The notes beneath the pieces were generated by a model, which was not told where the DNA came from, made no database searches, and saw nothing but the letters and a program-made list of their open reading frames with translations. This document shows positions 9,937-20,672 of a stretch of 64,000 nt of DNA, piece after piece. Source of the stretch: Chaetoceros tenuissimus (taxonomy: Eukaryota > Bacillariophyta > Thalassiosirophyceae > Chaetocerotales > Chaetocerotaceae); contig BLLK01000062.1 in assembly GCA_021927905.1 (NCBI GenBank), positions 1,426,001 to 1,490,000 on the forward strand, in the 5' to 3' direction. The first letter of the stretch is position 1. Each line of letters begins with the position of its first letter. Both the position numbers and the translations under genes were made by a program.

Positions 9937-11941
9937 TCAAAATATTGAAGATGTCTCTTCTGAGTTGGGAAAGAACATTTTGACTGCAACGTAAATGAAG
10001 AAAACTGTAAAACAAGCACATATTAACAATACCTCTTCAATTGCAAATGACTGCGACTTTCGTGTTTTGTCTACAGTTTTGCCAAGGCTATAAACTTTCT
10101 TCTCATTTTCTGTTCCGTTTTGATTTCTTTTCCATTCTTGGTATCTCTCCTTCTTTTTCAAATGTTCGGGATCATTTTCATCGAAAATCGAAACTATAAA
10201 CTTTCCACTAGTCTCAACAGTCATACCAATGTCTACCGTTCTACCTCCTGTCTTCTCCAAACCTATGTACTCTTCATCTGATAGTCTATGAAGAAGAAAT
10301 GTAAATTCTCCAATGCGCTCAAGAGGCAAGTCTTCATCTACATCTTCCACTGCAATTATTGTGACACCTTTTTGACGAACATCATCAAGTCTAAATGTAG
10401 CATAGTGCATTGCAGGAAGTGTCATACCTCGCTCCAATATAGGAACATATTGCTCGTTATCGCCTTCGCCTACAAGCACGCCAATGGGATGAGGAAGTGC
10501 ATCAAGCATTAGTGCATTTCTCAAAACGTGCTTGGGTACCAGCTTACTATCAATTGCAGCTTGAATAGCAGCGCCTTGTGCAACTGCAGCATATGGATCG
10601 ATAGCGTAGCACAACTCATTCTTGAATTTGGTTTGTAACATGGTTCTAATCGGTGGAGTTCGTGTGGCTCCACCCACCAAAATCACTTCATCAATTGATG
10701 AAGCATCACATTCGCATTGGACAAGGGCGTTATCTACTAGGTCTGACGCCCTTTCAACAATGTCTGTAATCAATTCATCAAATTTTTCTTGCGATATTTC
10801 AACAAATTGATCATCCATTTGGATTTCTGTCTTTGATGCTGGTAGCTCGTCTTTCCCATCGCCACATAGTTCTTCTTTCGCTTTTCGACATGAAATTCTC
10901 AGGTCGTGTGTAATTTTATAATTTTCTTTGCCTTTCGATGCTAAGGATTCAATCGCATATTCGACTAATTTCATATCCATGTCGTCACCTCCAAGCCTTT
11001 TTTCTCCAGCGGTGAGTAGTACTTGGAAAGATGGATCTTGGTCAGTATCTTTCTGCACCATTTTACATATGGTTACATCAGTCGTTCCACCACCCATGTC
11101 AAACACCATTATTCGTCTTTGATTACCTTCTTGATTGTTAACTGGGCTAGTGAATAGACCATATGCAATAGCTGCGGCTGTACTTTCGACAATTGTTGAC
11201 ACATGACCTTTGAACCCTGCTTCCCTGGCGACACTTACAATTGCTTCTCTCCTCCTTCTCGAAAAATGAGCAGGAACAGAGATAACACAGTTTAAAACCC
11301 TATGATTAGACCCAATACTTTCTTCAGATTGGATAGTTTCCATACCAACAGCAATCTCCTTCTCGCGTTCAAAATAAGACTCTGCTTCTTCACGAATGGT
11401 TGTCAGTAATATCTTCGCAACATCAATTGGAGAAACGTAGTCATCTTTGCCTGTTCCAACTTTGATCATGACATTGTCATCAATTTTTGTTTCAAATGGA
11501 CAACATTCAAGAAATTTCGGATCAGATTTGAGTTCGTCACGTATTTGCTTTGGATCCATACCCCAAATACGTTTCACGCTAGTTAAAATTACTTGATCAA
11601 TAGTCTCATCTTTCTCATCACTTTTTGTTTGTTCCAGAGCGGAGATACCTATGGCGTCTACTTCTCCATCGACAAATTTGACTGCAGAGGGTAGAATCCG
11701 GCCTAGTTTATGATTCTTCCTTGCAAATTGAGCTCTTAGTCGAATTAATTTAGCCTTTGATTTTGAAGGCGAATAAAATGCAGCTTTGTTTACGATGATG
11801 AGGGTTGGAAAGATTTAGGAATGCATCGACCATCGAATCTTTGTAATAAAACTGTGAAAGATACTCACCTGTAGAATTTGTTGTTCCAAGATCAACTCCT
11901 ATCCATATCCCTTTAGTCCCTTTACTTGGTGCATTCTCCAT
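9937..11941 (-). CDS. Hsp70-like protein with a C-terminal membrane anchor
   Basis: Two exons, 11941-11869 and 11783-9937 (intron 85 nt), 639 aa. The start is the ATG of MENAPSK; an upstream GTG frame is ignored. The Hsp70 ATPase is complete: VDLGTTNST (phosphate 1, split by the intron just after), ISVPAHFSRRRREA, VFDMGGGTTDVTI at about 253 (phosphate 2) and VILVGGATRTPPIR (adenosine). A short substrate-binding beta part follows, but the helical lid of canonical Hsp70 is missing. Instead there is a charged linker and one hydrophobic span at about 609-629 (LLICACFTVFFIYVAVKMFF) with a 10-residue tail, and no N-terminal signal. This is tail-anchor architecture, with the ATPase facing the cytosol of the ER, mitochondrion or plastid envelope. 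It shares a promoter region with the WD40 gene. Confidence 0.88.
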
Positions 11942-12078
11942 ACTTCTTAAGTTCACTTTCTAATAAGTATGTATGATGTACAAAAATGAAATACATTTTG
12001 TTGTTGTTGTAATGAATTTTGTTGTGAAATAGAAATGAAGAGAGGAGAGGGCAAGAGGGTGTCGTAAAAGGCCATATG

Positions 12079-12086
12079 TGACGTCA
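12079..12086. promoter_or_regulatory. CRE palindrome TGACGTCA
   Basis: Perfect 8-base CRE in the 268-base gap between the divergent Hsp70-like (start 11941) and WD40 (start 12210) genes, about 125-140 bases from each start. CRE-type bZIP sites with this core are known to mediate CO2/cAMP responses in diatom promoters; use here is inferred. Confidence 0.5.
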
Positions 12087-12209
12087 TCTCATTTTTTCTC
12101 TGATGACATTGACAAACAGGAGAAAAGTGAGATAGAAAGAGAGCTGATGGGGCATCATTATATCTCATGAAGTGATGCTATTTTCGAGCTCCTCTGCGTG
12201 TACTTTCTC

Positions 12210-13676
12210 ATGAAATTGCTTCAAGATCCAGACTGGAATTCGGCATCTTCCAAGCCGCTTTTTACCCTTCAACATGATGTAATAAACGAGTCTGGGACAA
12301 AAGGCAATGGAGTTGCTTCGATATGTGCCTTTTCTACAAACACTTTTGACCATGCTACTGATACACTTTCAAAATTAGAGTTTGAAAACATAGAAAGTGT
12401 TACAGATACTAAAGACTTTGATTCAGATAGTGATTCAGATTCTGACGATGACGATGATATATCTTCTCAATTGAAAAGTAGTCACATTGGAAAGAAGCTA
12501 GGATTAGACAATCAAGTATTACATTCGACAACATTAGATGCACTTTCTACATTATCTCTCGATGACAAATTTCTCGCTTCAACATCTACTAATGGTAATG
12601 CTTTTGTCTGGAATCTGAAAACGAGAAAGGTAGCTTCCCTAGACGATGGAGAAAGTGGTCGTGGAATCGCCTGTGGAAGAATGCATCCCAGTTCAAATTC
12701 TATTCTGTTTCATCAGAGACGAAATGAGATGGGAACTATATCACTTTTTGACCAGAATCTGAATGTTGTACGGAAAATTCACTGTTACTCACAGACGTTT
12801 TGTCAAGCAAGTGCATGTAGTAATGAGCAGAATAATCTCATCGCTTCTCCATCGAAAAATGAAGCTACAGTACAGCTTTGGGACGTGAGGGCACGTTCTT
12901 CAATAGGTATTTTCAATGCTGCATCTTCCAAAGAAATCGACTCCAGACATGAAGGGATGTTGATGTCTTTAAAATTAATGGATTGGAAACATTCTAGGGA
13001 TTTTTATGTTGCCTGTGGTATGGAGTCTGGTGTGGTATTTTTCCATGATTTACGTATGTTGTCTTCTGATGGATCTAAGCAACTATCTATTGGGAATAAT
13101 GATGAAGAAGAAGCGATAATTGAGACTGAATCGTGCCATGTGAGATTAGGGAAAGACCCAGTCCTTGCCTTGGATATGCATCAATCATATAAACCACTCG
13201 AAGATGTTGATTCTTTAGAGAGTCACAGGAAGAAAAAGTCATTTGTAGCCATTTGTGGCGTTGCTGCTGATGCTTCTGAAGTCTTGTCAAAACAAGAAGA
13301 AGATAGAGGAACTATATCCATTGCCAAGTTTTCATCCACAACACAAGAATGCCAGGACCAAATTTGGGGTGGACGAGTCAGGACAAAAGTTGGTACATGT
13401 TCTATTAATGCAGATATTAATTACGAAGGAAAGCCCGGAGTTGGAGCATGCAAATTTAGTCCCGATTACAGCTTATTTGCTGTTGGTGGGTGGGATAAGA
13501 GATGTAGAATATTCACGAGAAAATCAGCAAAATTATTAGACATTATGAAAGGACCAAACACCGAGTCAATTGTATCTCTAGAATGGATTGAATGTAGAAC
13601 TGGCAACTTACTTGCAGCTGGTTCAAGCGATGGGAAGATTTGCATATATAGACCATCTATATTGAAAAAGAGGTAA
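12210..13676 (+). CDS. WD40 protein, GNB1L / ASTRA-associated protein 1 (ASA1)-like
   Basis: Intronless, 488 aa from the ATG at 12210; an in-frame GTG at 12198 is unlikely to be used. WD-type repeats run through the protein: LDDKFLASTSTNGNAFVWN, ATVQLWDVRA and FYVACGMESGVVFFHDLR. The last two blades (KPGVGACKFSPDYSLFAVGG followed by WDKRCRIF, and LLAAGSSDGKICIY) closely resemble the C-terminus of human GNB1L and yeast Asa1. An acidic DSDSDSDSDDDDD run at about residue 72 sits in a loop. Asa1-type proteins belong to the ASTRA/TTT system that helps fold PIK-like kinases such as TOR; assignment rests on the C-terminal blades. Confidence 0.72.
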   Translation: MKLLQDPDWNSASSKPLFTLQHDVINESGTKGNGVASICAFSTNTFDHATDTLSKLEFENIESVTDTKDFDSDSDSDSDDDDDISSQLKSSHIGKKLGLDNQVLHSTTLDALSTLSLDDKFLASTSTNGNAFVWNLKTRKVASLDDGESGRGIACGRMHPSSNSILFHQRRNEMGTISLFDQNLNVVRKIHCYSQTFCQASACSNEQNNLIASPSKNEATVQLWDVRARSSIGIFNAASSKEIDSRHEGMLMSLKLMDWKHSRDFYVACGMESGVVFFHDLRMLSSDGSKQLSIGNNDEEEAIIETESCHVRLGKDPVLALDMHQSYKPLEDVDSLESHRKKKSFVAICGVAADASEVLSKQEEDRGTISIAKFSSTTQECQDQIWGGRVRTKVGTCSINADINYEGKPGVGACKFSPDYSLFAVGGWDKRCRIFTRKSAKLLDIMKGPNTESIVSLEWIECRTGNLLAAGSSDGKICIYRPSILKKR

Positions 13677-13751
13677 AATAGACTGTACGATTTTTATTTG
13701 CAAAGAAAGACTATGGCTAGTAGGACATGTATTTACATGATGAAATACAAT

Positions 13752-15194
13752 TCAAGCTGTATCACTTGTTTCCTTTTGCTCTTCATTTTGATCCAAAGCA
13801 TCCCTACTTTGTTCGCCATTTTCCCCTAAAATGCTTTCCTCGCTTTGCCTATTGCTCACCGCCTTGTCATAATTACCCATCATACACAGAGCGATCATGC
13901 CTCCGACAAAGAACACATTCAAAATCAACATCGCATGTCTTTGGGATACTCCCGCTTCGTTCAAAGCTGTAAAAATCAGCGTGGGTGCCCAAACAAGTAC
14001 TTGTGATGTAAACAAATAAAAACCCATGATCTCTGCATCCATTTCTGGAGGTATGATTTGAGTTAGCGTAAATCTTTCTATAGTCTTTTGCCAACCAGCA
14101 CAGAGTCCCCATACGGCTGAAATAAAATAAGCTCTTCCTTGTTGGCCTCGTCCAGTCAATATAAACATTGCTAAAACAGTATTCGCAGCGGAAATTATTT
14201 GGGAAAGTTGATTACTTCGAATTGGATTCATACATTTTGATGAAATAGTTGCAAATACCGTTCCAAGCGCACCTGCAAGAAAGAGAACCAATATTGCGAT
14301 TCCTACTTCGGTCGAGCTCATTTCCAACGTATCTGTCATATATGTCAAGCTAATACTAGAAATGGACTGGATGGCAGCTTCGACAAGTGCAGCGTTGACA
14401 AAGAACCATAATAGCGAATGATATTTCTTTGACAGAAATCTTGAAGTTTTAAATATTCTGATAAAGCCAATGGTAAACAATGACGATTCTGATGGAAGCT
14501 CATGAAATGGAGGACGTGCCTTCATTAATTTGAGCCAACTGTAACCAAATGTAAAAAAAGCTAGGATTAAAGATGTAATGCTGGCTGTCCTTGCTGCAAG
14601 AATATTGTCGTCTATCGCATCAAGACCGTATAATATACCAACCATGAAAACTAAAAAAAGAATCATGGAAATGTATTGCAGCAAATGAAAATTGGCAGTC
14701 CATGACATTAAGAGTTTACTATCTTCTGTAAGCTCAGGAAGATATGCAAAAGCTACCAATGTGTGAATCCATCCAATGATGGCAGCAAAGATTTGAATCA
14801 AAATCATAACATCCCAGTTGTTCTCGGTAATGAAAATTTGACCAAATACACAAGCCATGAGTAAAAACCCAGTAGCAGTCCCAATAATTTTTCGATGAGG
14901 AGTATGATCAATAACAGCTCCGACCAATGGTAAAAATATTGCCGAGATGAATCCAATCACTGCTGCGTAAAGTGTGATGAGTGATGAAGGCTTTAAATTG
15001 TATACTCGTGATACGCATTCTGAATCTTGAACTAGGTTTTGTTCATTGCATTTACCAGCCTCCTTGGCAAGATCAAGTACAGCTTGAGTTAAGAAGACTG
15101 CTGCAGAAACAAAAATGACTTGACGTCCAATTCCATCCAAAGCAAAACCGAGGGCTTCATTGTTTCCTTGGTAAAGTCTTTTAGTAAAACGCAT
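13752..15194 (-). CDS. MFS transporter, Atg22/UMF1-like
   Basis: Single exon, 480 aa from the ATG at 15194; the TTG six bases upstream is ignored. About 12 membrane segments are visible. The start FALDGIGRQVIFVSAAVFL, the GAVIDHTPHRK loop after the second or third helix and the VAFAYLPELTED motif (compare NSFLPELA in Atg22) point to the Atg22-like branch of the major facilitator superfamily. Yeast Atg22 exports amino acids from the vacuole during autophagy. The C-terminal tail (about 50 residues) is charged and cytosolic-looking. Substrate is unknown; a different MFS branch remains possible. Confidence 0.75.
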   Translation of the reverse strand: MRFTKRLYQGNNEALGFALDGIGRQVIFVSAAVFLTQAVLDLAKEAGKCNEQNLVQDSECVSRVYNLKPSSLITLYAAVIGFISAIFLPLVGAVIDHTPHRKIIGTATGFLLMACVFGQIFITENNWDVMILIQIFAAIIGWIHTLVAFAYLPELTEDSKLLMSWTANFHLLQYISMILFLVFMVGILYGLDAIDDNILAARTASITSLILAFFTFGYSWLKLMKARPPFHELPSESSLFTIGFIRIFKTSRFLSKKYHSLLWFFVNAALVEAAIQSISSISLTYMTDTLEMSSTEVGIAILVLFLAGALGTVFATISSKCMNPIRSNQLSQIISAANTVLAMFILTGRGQQGRAYFISAVWGLCAGWQKTIERFTLTQIIPPEMDAEIMGFYLFTSQVLVWAPTLIFTALNEAGVSQRHAMLILNVFFVGGMIALCMMGNYDKAVSNRQSEESILGENGEQSRDALDQNEEQKETSDTA

Positions 15195-15248
15195 CTTCAA
15201 ATAGTTCGTTATGATAGTTCATACTAGTGTGTATTATGAATGATGCCT

Positions 15249-15270
15249 GTGGTGTGGTGGTGTGGTGGTG
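15249..15270. repeat. short GTGGT-rich tandem repeat
   Basis: GTGGTGTGGTGGTGTGGTGGTG-type tract of 22 bases, in the presumed 5' leader or promoter of the transporter gene on the minus strand. Confidence 0.7.
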
Positions 15271-15440
15271 TATGATGTACAATATTAGGAGAGCTGGGAG
15301 AGTGAACGGGGTTTTTAAGGAAAAAGTGAAAAAGTGTCAACTTTCGAAAATAACGAGCAAATAACGTGTTATCATCAACACACAAGTTTTTTAAAATAAA
15401 TCTTATAATAAATAAACATTAATTAAAGTTAGTTTTTCAT

Positions 15441-18400
15441 TTAGAAACTACTACATGTATCACAGCAAATCTCTGACGCCTTAGGGTTTCCTCCTTTACC
15501 ATCTCTCTGACAGAGGAATTCTGCTCTGGCAGGCTTTCTTGCTTTCAATTTCGCAAGCCATTTGCATGACTTCTTTACTTCAACGCCTGTCTTCTTCCTT
15601 ATCTTATGCTATAACATTGAAAAGTGTGAGATGTAAGTTCGAAGCTGAAAGGATTAAATGAGTTTAAAAAAAAAGACTCACCACGTATTTGTACCATAAT
15701 TTCTCTGTACAAACTGGTGGGCTATCATCTCGTGGTATATCTCCATCTGGGCCGTCATTCAGCGAATTTGCACATGACATTCTCAATCCTGGCGAATCAA
15801 TGTATGCAATTACGTTAGCATTGCATGGTGATTCAAGGGACATAGAACAGACTTTCACTACAAGATCACTACCAGAGCCATTCCAATTAGATGTACGATA
15901 CTCAGAGTTATTGGTATCAAGAAGAGCGAGAAGGAAACTCTTGGAATTTTCTTTCTGCTGAGTTGTCACTGCCAAACGATTGCCTATTGATTTGTTTCCT
16001 GAAGTGGCTCCACTGTTGTGATTGAACATCAAGTAGATGCTGTCTTGTGTTCTGGAAGTAATTTGTACAATTAATTGATCCGAAGAAGAACCGACATTGC
16101 CTTCAAGATAGTCATCGAGTCCAATCATGTTACCCTTGAACCCACGAATGGATGGGTCAACATATCTTTGTTTATCAGCATACCAACCCATATACCAACT
16201 TTTTGGCCCGTTGAAGCAGACATCTGTGCTAAAGTTGTCTCCTTGACCCATAAATCCTGTCTTATCTCCGTATACTGCGTCTCCTAAACCACTGTGGTCA
16301 TGTCCCTGAGAAGAATACAAGGGTCAGTTCTTGTTATAAAATAGTTTCAACTATAAGATGGGATGTAAAGATTGCCATATATTTTTCTTCAAGTTGTTTC
16401 CTTGATCATAACGTAAGAACTCACCATGTTATGTCCTAATTCATGCAAGGCAATATATTTGTTCATTACCCAGCTATCAGAGAACATTGACAAATACCAT
16501 CCAATGTATGCCAGGCCAGCCATACCATTAAATTGAACTGTATCGGGAAAGATATAGGATACAAGGTCGTACGTTGTGGAGTAGATGCCCAGATTTTGGA
16601 GATGGGACGAAACAAACATCTCCGCAACATCCCAGGTCATACCACTCAAATTGCGATTAATCTTGACTGTCAAGACACCGTTGTTCAAATTATTTCCCTG
16701 AGCTGCAATAATACTCAACTTTCCACCGCTACATCTAGTGTAAACATCAGTAAAGCCCAAAACTGTGTTCCTCAACTGATCTTCTGTTGTTTTTGGTTGG
16801 CGAAGCATGCCGTTACTTTCGACAAATGTGACACGAACAAGTAAGAGTTGCTTAGTTCCAGTAGTTCTAGCCATGTTAAGACTACGGCCACTTCGATTTT
16901 GAACTAGATTGTTGTAAAGCTTTGGGGTTCTATTTTGGAGGTGAATAACTTTACCATGAGTCTCATCATTTGTGATAGCCTTTTCTGTGACTCCCAGTGT
17001 CGATTCACCACTAGAGATTGTTTTCATCATATCCTCTGGTAGATCTTCAATTAAATAAAGAGAACTATCATGGAGTTCATCAATACAGCGGAAATATGTA
17101 GGGGAGTGTTCTTCGTCGTCGACCTTAACCCCCTTAACCTCATAGATAGTACAGTCTACCTCTTCATTAAGGAATACATTTGCTCGTCTGTTGACGACGT
17201 GACTTGAACTATCGAAAAAATGTTTGCTCTTGAGATGCAAATCACTAGCATCCATTGTATTACCATTATCAAGAACAGTTGCCTGAATAATTTCGATAGG
17301 GGATACAAGTCCAAATCCTGAGTTTTCGTCCTTTGTGGAGAGGGAAAACATTTTCTCTAGAACTTCTTTTCCGCTTGAGACAAATCCAAAGCATGGATGA
17401 GCATCACTTTCGACAATCGCATCTTCTAAGCTTGGTCCATGCTTTTCAGCATTGTCTTCCTTATTGATAAAGAAGCTAGGTCCGATATTAGAGAATCCAA
17501 CAGTCCACTTGTTGTGAGGATGCTCTGCATGATACTCTGGAAAAACTAGAGATGAGAGTCCTTTCTCTTCAAATGCAGTAAAACTTGAAGGCTCAGTCTC
17601 TGCGCTAAGTAAATGAGGCGCATTTGTAGTAAACTTGTGACCGTCCCATAGTCCATGCTCCACTTGTTCAAGGAATAAATGGATGGAATGGGGCATTTTG
17701 TCGAGCGGAAACATCTCGATTGTGAATGATCCTCTGGTTTTCTCCTCATCAGGGAGTGACACTTCCATTTTTACTTCATATGGACCATTCCCAAATCTAT
17801 TCAAAAGAAGAATTTAGACACGCTACTAATACTTGTAATTTGGTTTACCAAATTGTGACGTACCTTTCCAACACCTGTCTATAAGATTCGAGCTGGATGC
17901 TATCCATAAGTTTCTTCATCTCAATTGTGAGATTATCACCACGAGACTTAAGATCCAAGACTCTCTTCTGCATGTGATCATTTTGAAGCAAATTTTGAGC
18001 GTTCTTTTGGTTCTCCTCCTGCATGTACAGCCCAGTTTCTACTTCTTCCTCTAATCTTTCATTGGTTTCATAAAGGTCAGTAATCTCACTCTGGAGTTTC
18101 TTCACAAGATCTTCAGTCTGTTGCATATTTGCAACCATCGACGAGACCTCGTTTCTAACAATGCCATTGTGGTGCACGACATTCTTCATACTATTGTGGA
18201 GCGATTCAGACTTGAAGTAACCGGCGTAGGATATAGTGATGGTCAAGACAACAAAGAGCTGCATGAGAGTAGAAGCATTCAGCTTCAGAGTACTGCACCT
18301 CCTTATAGCATCGGAGAACATTCTAGCTGAGGCATTTCTTCGAAACGATGTTGATTCCTGAGTCTGGACTGTGCGGCTACTATTTTGTCTACCAAAATCG

Positions 18401-19710
18401 ATGTTGCATGTCATATCGCCAATGGAGGCCTTTGGCTTCGGAGATCCTTCGGACATGACATCAAGATTGGAGTCCTTGTATTTACTATTGTGCATCCAGT
18501 TCATTCTATTCTTAGCAGTTTCACTAAAACCTTTGCTGAGATTTGAAATAGACTGTGCCAAGGAGTTGTTATCATCTTCTCTATTGTGAAAAGCATCAAT
18601 AGATTCTACATCCGACACTCCCAGATCAGATGTCTTTTTCTTTTGGTTCCATATATTTCTAGCAGACATACCCGCGCTGCTAATTCTTGAATTGCCGCTT
18701 GTACTGTTTGTTGCAGAAACATCGCCATCCCTACTCACGAGTTTACGCAGAGAAGACTCGCTCTTTTCAACTGGAAGTAGTTTGTTTTGAATACTTCCTC
18801 TTCTTCTTACATTGGCACCCATTCTAGAGGAAGTAGCGGAAGTAGCACTTGCACTCTTCGAGCCCATGCTGTCCTCTTCTTTCACTTGGCGAATGGCTTC
18901 TGCAATATCGTTCACATCAATGTTGAAACTAGGTTTAGGCTTGTTCTCGAGCTGATCCTGGAAAGAATTACGGCGCCTAGCACTAGATCTCCTTCTTTGG
19001 GGAATTTGCCTAGTTTTGTTTTCTTGATTAGCGTCAAAAGTCTCTACAGTGACTTGTTGAGAAAAGCTACAACGCCTTCCTTTGAGTTCCTTCTTTCTCT
19101 GAGCTCTATAATCATGATCCATGAGACTCTCACGGCGACTAGGACGGCGGTGTGCAGGTTCAGAGTCAGAGCGCTCTTTCGAAATGATTGCTGGAGATTC
19201 CTGTTCATCTGAAGAAGGTGACATAGCATCCTCTTCTTGAACTTGTGCAATAGCTGCTCTAAAATCATTATCAAAGCCAGCTGTTTTCAAAGCTGAGCTT
19301 TGACGTCTGTTATTTGCGGACATACTTGGACGTCGATGAGTTGCAGACATACTTGGTCGTCGGTTCCCACCGGAAACACTAGGTCTTCTTAGACTATAGG
19401 AAGGACGGCGGAGACGAGATACATCATCAGTTCCTTCTTCGTCTAGCTTCACCTTCCTCATCGCTTCATGTAGATCATTTGTAGCACTGTCAGTGGTAAC
19501 AGCTTTGTTTCCTTTCAACAGAGTTGTATTTACCATCAGACGACCTCTTGCTGAACGTTCGGTCCCCAGGAAGGGTCTATCATCCGTAGTTTCAGTTGCT
19601 ACAGAAGAGGAAGCCTCTCTCCTACTTGCCCCCACCTGGATATTTTCCTCATCATTAAAGGAAGACTCACTGCCACTGCTTTCCATACCCTTGGGCTGAT
19701 TTGAGTCCAT
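15441..19710 (-). CDS. membrane protein: coiled coil + cyclophilin-like + M11 (gametolysin) metalloprotease
   Basis: Four exons on the minus strand: 19710-17864, 17796-16425, 16305-15682 and 15608-15441 (introns 67, 119 and 73 nt), 1336 aa. Residues 1-470 are Ser/Arg-rich and disordered, with SxHRRPSMSA-like repeats near 110-140. One membrane span lies at about 479-499 (LFVVLTITISYAGYF) with Arg/Lys before it, so the rest should be lumenal or outside (type II). A coiled coil (about 520-612) leads into RFGNGPYEVKMEV, the start of a cyclophilin-like domain (about 616-790). An M11 peptidase domain follows (about 925-1270) with the zinc motif HELGHNMGHDH at 1067-1077; intron 2 falls inside that motif. 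The last exon adds a Lys/Cys-rich tail (SCKWLAKLK and ICCDTC) typical of diatom M11 proteins. M11 enzymes such as Chlamydomonas gametolysin digest cell-wall glycoproteins. Confidence 0.9.
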
Positions 19711-20672
19711 TTTTATTACAACTTTCTAATTGTTGTCTCTATTATTATTTGGAGACTCGTTTAGAGAGAAACACATGGTTCTGCTTCATGCTCTCCTTTC
19801 TTTACGACAGAGAGGAACCAAGAAAGTGATAAAAATGTGATTGCAGATTATTCCGGGAAGACAAAAACTTGTAAAGTACTTAAAAGAAACAAGACTATTG
19901 ATGACGTCATCTTAAAGTTTGAGACGATTGGATCAAAACTCATGCGGTCTCATGCCTCATGTACGTAGAATGTACCGGTCATAGTTTCTCGAGAAGGGAA
20001 GGCAAAAATGACTTTTTGGTTTTGTAGAAAACAGTTGTGATGATTGTTGATTCGATTCTTCCACCAGTGGTTTATTTCGTTGAAACTACTTCAAATATAT
20101 TCATTTGCACAGAAAGAGATTGGGCTATAACTAAAGTGCCCCGAACGAAGCCTCTAGTGATTGTATTCTGGCAAAGCGATTCCTAGCCTTCTTTCATTTC
20201 AAATTGTCAATATTTCAATTCCATATGGTACCCACTACCCAATACATTTATTTGACAGGTCCAAAATTTCTTCCTACCGCCCTTTGCCGCACGCACCCAT
20301 TCCAGCCCAAGTGAATCGAATCATCTGTTGATTTTTTGTTTGCTTGAGTGTGTAACTGTATGGTATTCGTGAAATGAATGCATCCCCTGGTCTTCTTTCG
20401 ATAGAATGTCAAATTTTGAAGATTTTGAAGAAGGTCCAAATGAAAATGTGATAGTTTCAGTTCAGTCTCTCCAAGCCAGACTTGGTTGGGCAATTTTCCA
20501 AACTACAAACGTCATTGCTCTAAACCCATATGTATTACCTTTTTATATTTTTTATATGAATATAGATATAACTTAGCGATGTGCGCAATGTGTTCTGTTT
20601 ATATTTATCTTTATGAAAAGGCGACTTCTCTTATTACTTCCTGGCAATTTTTTCCCTTTAATTTTTGACTTT
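19711..20672. other. intergenic region with upstream CRE
   Basis: 962 bases between the protease gene start and the end of the HA gene. The CRE palindrome at 19912-19919 lies in the protease promoter. The rest is AT-rich with only chance ORFs on both strands; no RNA gene or repeat was recognised. Confidence 0.4.
19910..19921. promoter_or_regulatory. 12-bp palindrome GATGACGTCATC containing CRE
   Basis: A perfect 12-base palindrome centred on TGACGTCA, about 200 bases upstream of the M11 protease start at 19710. The extended symmetry fits binding by a bZIP dimer. Confidence 0.5.

Noticed and set aside
17797-17863. Gene boundary between the coiled-coil part and the cyclophilin/M11 part
   Set aside because: Good GT-AG signals join in phase across the Arg codon and the downstream part has no ATG start of its own.
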